DNA of 9,805 bases from UBA1724 sp963632245. GTDB taxonomy: Bacteria > Verrucomicrobiota > Lentisphaeria > Oligosphaerales > Oligosphaeraceae. Both the position numbers and the translations under genes were made by a program. The stretch spans positions 1-9,805 of the forward strand of contig CAVGTF010000088.1 in assembly GCA_963632245.1 (NCBI GenBank). Direction: 5' to 3'. The notes below the pieces were generated by a model. It was not told where the DNA came from and searched no databases. It was given only the letters and a program-made list of their open reading frames with translations. The number at the start of each line of letters is the position of its first letter. Position 1 is the stretch's first letter. This document shows, in pieces, positions 6,068 to 9,805 of this stretch.

Positions 6068-6532
6068 CTATCGGCGGTTCAGGGAGGGGTTGTAGTAGCT
6101 GCCTTGGGAGGAGCGTCCCTGAGAGCGTCCGTTTCCGTCGTAGTACCGGGTGTTTCCGGAGCTGTTGGTTTCGGCGCGTCCCTGGGAGCGTCCGGAGGCG
6201 TCGTAGTACCGTGTGGTGCCGTTTTTATTGGTCTCGGCGCGTCCCTGGGAGCGTCCGGAGGCGTCGTAGTACCGTGTTGTGCCGTTGCTATTGGTCTCGG
6301 CGCGTCCCTGGGAGCGTCCGGAGGCATCGTAGTATCGGGTGGTGCCGCTGCTGTTGGTCTCGGAGCGACCGGTGTATCGTCCGGAGGCGTCGTAGTTTCG
6401 GGAGTTCCCGTGGCTGTCGATCTCGGAGCGTCCTGTGTATCGTCCGGAGGAATCGTAGTGTCGGACGGTTTCTGCTTTCATGGGCGCGAGGAGGAGGCAG
6501 AGGAGCAGTGCGAAGAGGATTCTCTGGATCAT
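6068..6532 (-). CDS. Secreted protein of 21-residue YD-like tandem repeats
   Basis: A 154-residue protein. Residues 1-20 are a clear signal peptide (MIQRILFALLLCLLLAPMKA) with cleavage expected after Ala20; there is no lipobox. From residue 24 it consists of five full 21-residue units and a partial sixth (starts at 24, 45, 66, 87, 108, 129). The core is RYYDASGRSQGRAETN followed by five looser residues. Units 1-2 carry GRYTGRS, later ones GRSQGRA. It ends in YYNPSLNRR. The Y-D-x-x-G-R pattern resembles YD/RHS-type and similar short beta repeats, but the protein lacks any RHS core or toxin region. The DNA repeats every 63 bp, nearly perfectly across units 3-5. Function is unknown; a periplasmic or secreted beta-rich binding or structural protein is a guess. 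The ATG at 6530-6532 has TAGGA about 12 nt upstream. It lies 85 nt after argD. Confidence 0.8.
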   Translation of the reverse strand: MIQRILFALLLCLLLAPMKAETVRHYDSSGRYTGRSEIDSHGNSRNYDASGRYTGRSETNSSGTTRYYDASGRSQGRAETNSNGTTRYYDASGRSQGRAETNKNGTTRYYDASGRSQGRAETNSSGNTRYYDGNGRSQGRSSQGSYYNPSLNRR

Positions 6533-6617
6533 GGTGTTCGTGTCCTAGGTGGTCAAGCGATGGAGTTTCCTGGGTGACGGCGTTTTGAGGGCGGAAGAGT
6601 GTTTGGGAGGTTTCTGC

Positions 6618-7811
6618 TCAGGGGATTGCCTGGTCGAGGATATCCAGGGCCTCCTGGATTTCGGCGTCGGTGACCTTGAGGCAGGGAAGTAGTCTCAGGA
6701 CGCCCTTTCCGGCGGTGAGGGTCAGCAGGCCCTTTTCACGGCAGGCGGCGACCACTGCGGGGAGTGCCTCGTCCAGCTGGACGCCCAGGAGCAGTCCCAT
6801 GCCTCGGACATCCTTGATGGCGGGGTGCTTGGCGCGGAGGGCCTCCAGTCCAGCGCGGAGGGCCTTGCCCTGTCGCTGGACATTTTCCAGGATGCCCTCG
6901 GTCTCGAAGGCCTCCATGACGGCCAGTCCGGCGGCGGTGGAGAGGGGATTTCCGCCGAAGGTGGAGCCGTGGGTGAGTCCGGGCTTATGGAGGGCGGCCA
7001 GTTCCTGGGAGAGCTGGAAGCACGCCAGCGGGATTCCGTTTCCGATGGCCTTTGCGGTAGAGAAGGCATCGGGGCGGATGCCGTATTGCTGGAAGCAGAA
7101 GAGGCTTCCGGTGCGTCCCATGCCGGTCTGGACTTCGTCCAGCAGCAGCAGAAGTCCTTTTTCGTCGCAGAGTGCGCGCAGTCCCTGGAGGAATTCCTGT
7201 GTAGCGGGGAAGACTCCGCCCTCGGCCTGGACGGGTTCCAAGAAGATAGCGCAGGTCTTGTCGGAGACGGCGGCCTTCACGGCATCCAGGTCGTTGTAGG
7301 GGACGGTGACGAATCCGGGCATATCGGGTGCCATGCCGTCGCGGAAGACGGGCTGTCCGGTAGCGGCGAGTGTCGCCAGCGTGCGTCCGTGGAAGGAGGT
7401 GTGGAAGACGATGATTTCGTTTTTGCCGCCGTGGGCGTTTCCCCAGAGACGTGCGGTCTTGATCATGCCCTCGTTAGCTTCGGCGCCGGAGTTGGCGAAG
7501 AAGACCTTTCCCTGGATGCCGCCATCGGAGAGCTTCTTTGCCAGGCGCGGGGCGTTGGCGTTGCAGAAGACATTGGAGCAGTGCATCAGAGTCGTCGCCT
7601 GGCGGGCGATTGCCTGGGAGACTCCGGGGTGGCAGTGTCCCAGACTGCAGACGCTGATTCCAGTGGTGAAATCCAGATATCGCTTCCCTTCCAGGTCCCA
7701 GAGGCGGGAGCCCTCGCCGCGCACCATGACGGGGGAGGAGAAGTTGTAGGTGGGGACCATGTAGTCGCGGTAGAGTCCGCGGATTTCGTCTAGGGAGGGG
7801 AGCTGTTCCAT
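6618..7811 (-). CDS. argD: Acetylornithine aminotransferase ArgD
   Basis: Class III PLP aminotransferase that makes N-acetylornithine from N-acetylglutamate semialdehyde with glutamate in arginine synthesis; homologues may also serve succinyldiaminopimelate in lysine synthesis. At 397 residues it is the usual length. Motifs in order: TTGISVCSLGHCHPGV (49-64), ANSGAEANEGMIKTAR (106-121), the substrate and cofactor region HTSFHGRTLATLAATGQ (137-153), LEPVQAEGG (191-199), DEVQTGMGRTG with Asp225 binding the pyridine nitrogen, STAKAIGNG with the PLP lysine Lys254, and HGSTFGGNPLSTAAG (281-295). All catalytic features are intact. No other arginine gene is present here. The start ATG (7809-7811) aligns with the family but has no visible Shine-Dalgarno sequence. 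Related class III enzymes (GabT, AstC) are less likely given the ArgD-type N-terminus. Confidence 0.93.
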   Translation of the reverse strand: MEQLPSLDEIRGLYRDYMVPTYNFSSPVMVRGEGSRLWDLEGKRYLDFTTGISVCSLGHCHPGVSQAIARQATTLMHCSNVFCNANAPRLAKKLSDGGIQGKVFFANSGAEANEGMIKTARLWGNAHGGKNEIIVFHTSFHGRTLATLAATGQPVFRDGMAPDMPGFVTVPYNDLDAVKAAVSDKTCAIFLEPVQAEGGVFPATQEFLQGLRALCDEKGLLLLLDEVQTGMGRTGSLFCFQQYGIRPDAFSTAKAIGNGIPLACFQLSQELAALHKPGLTHGSTFGGNPLSTAAGLAVMEAFETEGILENVQRQGKALRAGLEALRAKHPAIKDVRGMGLLLGVQLDEALPAVVAACREKGLLTLTAGKGVLRLLPCLKVTDAEIQEALDILDQAIP

Positions 7812-7833
7812 GGGAACGGTTGTGCTTTCGAGG

Positions 7834-7873
7834 GTGCGTGCGGGCGTGCGCGCGCGAGTGTGGCGCGTACGCG
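7834..7873. other. Alternating purine-pyrimidine GC tract
   Basis: This 40-bp stretch in the spacer before argD is mostly alternating G/C and G/T steps (for example GCGTGCGCGCGCG at 7843-7855 and GCGCGTACGCG at 7863-7873). Such sequence can form Z-DNA under negative supercoiling. No promoter boxes are visible in the same 122-nt spacer. Confidence 0.45.
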
Positions 7874-7920
7874 GGAGGCGTTCTGGGGTTGCTTTTTGGG
7901 GGGATTCGGGAGAGGGGGCG

Positions 7921-7939
7921 CCCTGACGGTATGTCAGGG
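7921..7939 (-). repeat. Hairpin overlapping the stop codon of the FabI-like gene
   Basis: CCCTGAC (7921-7927) and GTCAGGG (7933-7939) form a perfect 7-bp stem with a 5-nt loop. The TGA stop codon (7934-7936) lies inside one arm. After it the minus strand is C-rich, not T-rich, so it may protect the 3' end or aid factor-dependent termination rather than act as an intrinsic terminator. Confidence 0.55.
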
Positions 7940-8731
7940 TCGCAGGTTTTCCCGGTCGAAGAAATTGCAGGCCATTCCGGCGTCCACCACCAGGGTCTGT
8001 GCGTTGATGCCGCTGGAGCGTGGGCTCAACAGGAAAACCGCGGTATCGGCGGCCTCCTGAGTCTCCAGGGCGCGGTGTCGGAGGGTGGACTTTTCTGCAA
8101 AGAGATACGCGTCGATGTATCCGGGGATTCCGGCGGAGGCGCTGGTCTTCAGGGGACCGGCGCCCACCGCATTGACCCGGATGCCTGGGGAGACGGTGGC
8201 CGTGAGGGATTTCGCCAGGAAGACCACCGTCGAATCCAGGGCCGCCTTCACGGGACCCATGTAGCCGTAGCTCTCCGCCGCCATGCGGGTAGAGGAGATG
8301 GACATGGTGACCACCGAGGCGTTGGGGGAAAGGAATGCTTCCAGGGACTGACAGAGCTTCACAAGCGAGAAGCAGCTGATGTCCATGGCCTGGAGGAAGT
8401 CCTCCTTGGCGATACGGTGGAAGGGCTGGATGCCCTTGGAGTAGTTAGCATACGCCACGCAGTGGAGAATGCCGTCTAGCTGTGGTGTCTGGGATTGGAC
8501 CCAGCGCGCCATGCCCTCCAGTTCACCGTCATTTTCCAGATTGCAGGGGAAGGCGGGTGCGTCGTCGCCGATCAGTGGGCGGTTCTTTTCCAGCAGTGCC
8601 GCGTCGCGGAAGAGATACAGGACGCGTGCGCCGGCCTCTGTCAGGCGGCGTGCGGCATGCCAGGCGATGCTCCGGCGGTTTGCCACGCCGGCCACCAGGA
8701 TGGCCTTCCCCTGCAGATCCAGAAAGTCCAT
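7934..8731 (-). CDS. FabI-like NADH-dependent enoyl-ACP reductase (divergent)
   Basis: Short-chain dehydrogenase of the FabI type, expected to reduce enoyl-ACP in the last step of each fatty-acid elongation cycle. 265 residues, close to E. coli FabI (262). The FabI-specific cofactor loop GVANRRSIAW is at 15-24 (GVASKLSIAY in E. coli). The catalytic Y-x6-K is Tyr155/Lys162 in SYGYMGPVKAAL, and IRVNAVGAGPLKT (184-196) and the C-terminal INAQTLVVDAGM match FabI. The second conserved tyrosine (E. coli Tyr146) is Ile145 here, in VTMSISSTRM. It may thus be a divergent FabI or a FabI-derived reductase of other substrate; I give no symbol for that reason. The start at 8729-8731 is 5 nt after the preceding gene's stop, with no clear ribosome binding site, so translational coupling is likely. 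The frame is open further upstream, but that part is shadow of the preceding gene. Confidence 0.85.
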   Translation of the reverse strand: MDFLDLQGKAILVAGVANRRSIAWHAARRLTEAGARVLYLFRDAALLEKNRPLIGDDAPAFPCNLENDGELEGMARWVQSQTPQLDGILHCVAYANYSKGIQPFHRIAKEDFLQAMDISCFSLVKLCQSLEAFLSPNASVVTMSISSTRMAAESYGYMGPVKAALDSTVVFLAKSLTATVSPGIRVNAVGAGPLKTSASAGIPGYIDAYLFAEKSTLRHRALETQEAADTAVFLLSPRSSGINAQTLVVDAGMACNFFDRENLRP

Positions 8732-8736
8732 GTGGG

Positions 8737-9570
8737 TTAGATCCGGTGGGGATTCTGGACCATCTCCAGGGCGACCCGGATCTGGTTGGAGACCTCGGTG
8801 ACTCCGGGGACCGCCTTGGTTGCCTCGGCGGCCTGCATGGCTGCGGCGGGGGTGGTGGTGGCTCCCAGGAGAGTGACGCGTCCGGTGGCATCGGCCTGCA
8901 CATCCAGGAATGCTAGGGAGAGCCGCTGCTCCACCAGAAGCGCGGCGGCCACCTTCTGGGCCAGCAGGCGGTTCTTGATCAGCTGGGTGGCGGCCTCCTC
9001 GCGCTCGGGAGTGACGCGCGCCTTCAGCTGGAATTTCACCAGATCGATGAGTTGCCCGGTCTTGAGGCTGGCGGTATTGATGGTTAGGTCGTAGAGGGAG
9101 GTATCGGCCCACTCTTCGTTGAAGTGGAAGTGGCAGAATCCCGCGCGGTCGGCGTCGCACTTGTGGAGGACGCGGTTTGCGATCTCGTGGTCGTATCCGA
9201 ATTCCTCCTGGAGGTTCTGGATGCGGTGTTCTTCGGGGGCCACCAGTCGGAGCCGGAGGCAGTTCGGGAGGTCTCCCAGTAGCAGGTGCGAGCAGCGTCC
9301 CAGGATGATGACATTTCCCTGGGAGGCGGCCTGGAGGAGGACGGTCTTGAGGTAGAGCAGATAGACGTCCTGGTCGGGAGAGAAGGAGGAGAAGAATCCG
9401 GGCTTCCGCTCGTCATAGCGCTGGAAGAGCTTCGATTGCATTCCGGCGTCTTGGAGGCGCTTCTCCAGCTCCTCCTTCCCCAGGATGGTGGCGTTCAGCT
9501 CCTTGGCGAGCTGTTCGGCTGCAGCCGTGGTCCAGGCGCCGTGTTCGCGTGCGATGGTCAGAATGGACAT
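8737..9570 (-). CDS. Cytidylate-kinase-like protein fused to a C-terminal BON domain
   Basis: 277 residues, no signal peptide. Residues 1-180 resemble the cytidylate-kinase-like family (Cytidylate_kin_2 type): ILTIAREHG at the start, NVIILGRCSHLLLGD (86-100), LRLRLVAPEEHRIQNL (105-120), and FHFNEEWADTSLYDLTINT (148-166). The nucleotide-binding loop, usually REhGSGGxxIA, reads REHGAWTTAAAEQLA here, so the glycines needed for phosphate binding are absent and the lysine is not evident. Residues 185-270 look like a BON domain, with a helical start, VTLLGATTTPAAAMQAAE and the signature VPGVTEVSNQIRVA. BON domains often bind membranes or ligands. I infer a regulatory or binding protein rather than an active kinase. 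The start is firm: AAAGGAGG lies 7 nt before the ATG. Co-transcribed with the FabI-like gene. Confidence 0.8.
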   Translation of the reverse strand: MSILTIAREHGAWTTAAAEQLAKELNATILGKEELEKRLQDAGMQSKLFQRYDERKPGFFSSFSPDQDVYLLYLKTVLLQAASQGNVIILGRCSHLLLGDLPNCLRLRLVAPEEHRIQNLQEEFGYDHEIANRVLHKCDADRAGFCHFHFNEEWADTSLYDLTINTASLKTGQLIDLVKFQLKARVTPEREEAATQLIKNRLLAQKVAAALLVEQRLSLAFLDVQADATGRVTLLGATTTPAAAMQAAEATKAVPGVTEVSNQIRVALEMVQNPHRI

Positions 9571-9577
9571 ATTGGGG

Positions 9578-9585
9578 CCTCCTTT
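9578..9585 (-). promoter_or_regulatory. Strong Shine-Dalgarno sequence
   Basis: AAAGGAGG on the minus strand, 7 nt before the ATG of the kinase-like/BON gene. It is the only near-perfect ribosome binding site in the window and fixes that start codon. Confidence 0.85.
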
Positions 9586-9604
9586 GGGTGACGGGTGGAT
9601 TGTT

Positions 9605-9628
9605 CCGGAGGGGATGGTTTCCCTCCGG
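9605..9628. repeat. Hairpin between the hydrolase and kinase-like genes
   Basis: CCGGAGGG (9605-9612) and CCCTCCGG (9621-9628) form an 8-bp stem that can extend by two weaker pairs around a 4-nt loop. It stands in the 115-nt spacer, about 57 nt after the hydrolase stop codon and 20 nt before the Shine-Dalgarno sequence of the next gene. There is no T run, so it may be a leader structure or a factor-dependent terminator. Confidence 0.55.
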
Positions 9629-9683
9629 GGCTTCTAGAAAATGTGGAAAGCAGTGTGTTTCGCTCTGTACTTTACTTTACGGA

Positions 9684-9710
9684 GTTTACTGGAGTTTTTC
9701 CAGTGTAAAC
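9684..9710 (-). repeat. Imperfect hairpin over the hydrolase stop codon
   Basis: GTTTACTGGA (9684-9693) pairs with TCCAGTGTAAAC (9699-9710) apart from a 2-nt bulge. The TAA stop (9686-9688) is within the stem. Similar in position to the hairpin over the stop of the FabI-like gene; no T run follows on the minus strand. Confidence 0.45.
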
Positions 9711-9805
9711 TGCAGAGCTCTTTCGGCGGGCCACCATTCCCGGCCCTTCTTGGTGAGGAATCCGCAGTGTCCGCCGTCGTGGGGGATTTCCAGATAGAAG
9801 AACTG
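9686..9805 (-). CDS. C-terminal end of a YheT-type alpha/beta hydrolase (partial)
   Basis: Only the last 39 codons and TAA stop are inside the window. Translation gives IPHDGGHCGFL followed by WWPAERALQFTLEKLQ at the end. The GGHxGFL motif carries the catalytic histidine of the YheT/COG0429 group of alpha/beta hydrolases (usually GGHVGF), and a tryptophan-rich tail followed by a C-terminal helix is also typical of that group. The substrate is unknown. The nucleophile and acid residues lie beyond the edge and cannot be checked. Confidence 0.75.
   Translation of the reverse strand, partial: QFFYLEIPHDGGHCGFLTKKGREWWPAERALQFTLEKLQ

Noticed and set aside
6105..6470. Possible CRISPR array from regularly spaced repeats
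   Set aside because: The 63-bp units are contiguous and nearly identical throughout, with no unique spacers, and they encode a coherent protein repeat.
6049..6588. Two long plus-strand frames over the repeat protein gene
   Set aside because: The 63-bp DNA repeat is a multiple of three, so every frame stays open. The minus-strand frame is preferred because it has a signal peptide and conserved repeat residues.
8732..9160. N-terminal extension of the FabI-like frame to 408 codons
   Set aside because: The extra 143 codons overlap the kinase-like/BON gene in another frame and have Arg/Gly/Pro-rich composition. FabI begins at MDFLDLQGK by family alignment.

Overview
All recognisable genes in this GC-rich window lie on the minus strand. 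It looks like a chromosomal stretch of a free-living bacterium, with housekeeping biosynthesis genes (serC, argD, a FabI-type reductase), a tRNA and a large AsmA-like envelope protein. The divergent FabI, the cytidylate-kinase-like/BON fusion, the long single-pass AsmA-like protein and the repeat-rich spacer make me lean towards the PVC group, probably Verrucomicrobiota. That placement is an inference from general resemblance and no search supports it.

In transcription order (from high to low coordinates) the window holds: the last 39 codons of a YheT-type alpha/beta hydrolase (9686-9805); a 115-nt spacer with a hairpin; a cytidylate-kinase-like protein fused to a BON domain (8737-9570); and, 5 nt behind it and surely co-transcribed, a FabI-like enoyl-ACP reductase (7934-8731). 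A 122-nt spacer with an alternating GC-rich tract follows, then acetylornithine aminotransferase argD (6618-7811). Next comes a small secreted protein made of 21-residue YD-like tandem repeats (6068-6532).

A 375-nt gene-free region (5693-6067) follows. It is packed with hairpins, a 54-bp imperfect direct repeat and a degraded inverted copy of it, and it looks like a small non-autonomous REP/MITE-type element. Then come a 1165-residue AsmA-like protein (2195-5692), a stand-alone tRNA-Leu(CAA) with its own promoter and terminator (2042-2128), an unrecognised 176-residue protein with a good promoter (1251-1781), and phosphoserine aminotransferase serC running off the left edge (1-1038).

Functionally this is an ordinary housekeeping neighbourhood: serine and arginine synthesis, fatty-acid synthesis and envelope maintenance. 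I do not see a defence island, phage, integron or biosynthetic cluster. The parts most worth a second look are the repeat/hairpin region, the repeat protein beside it, the kinase-like/BON fusion whose nucleotide-binding loop looks eroded, and the FabI homologue lacking one of the two conserved active-site tyrosines.
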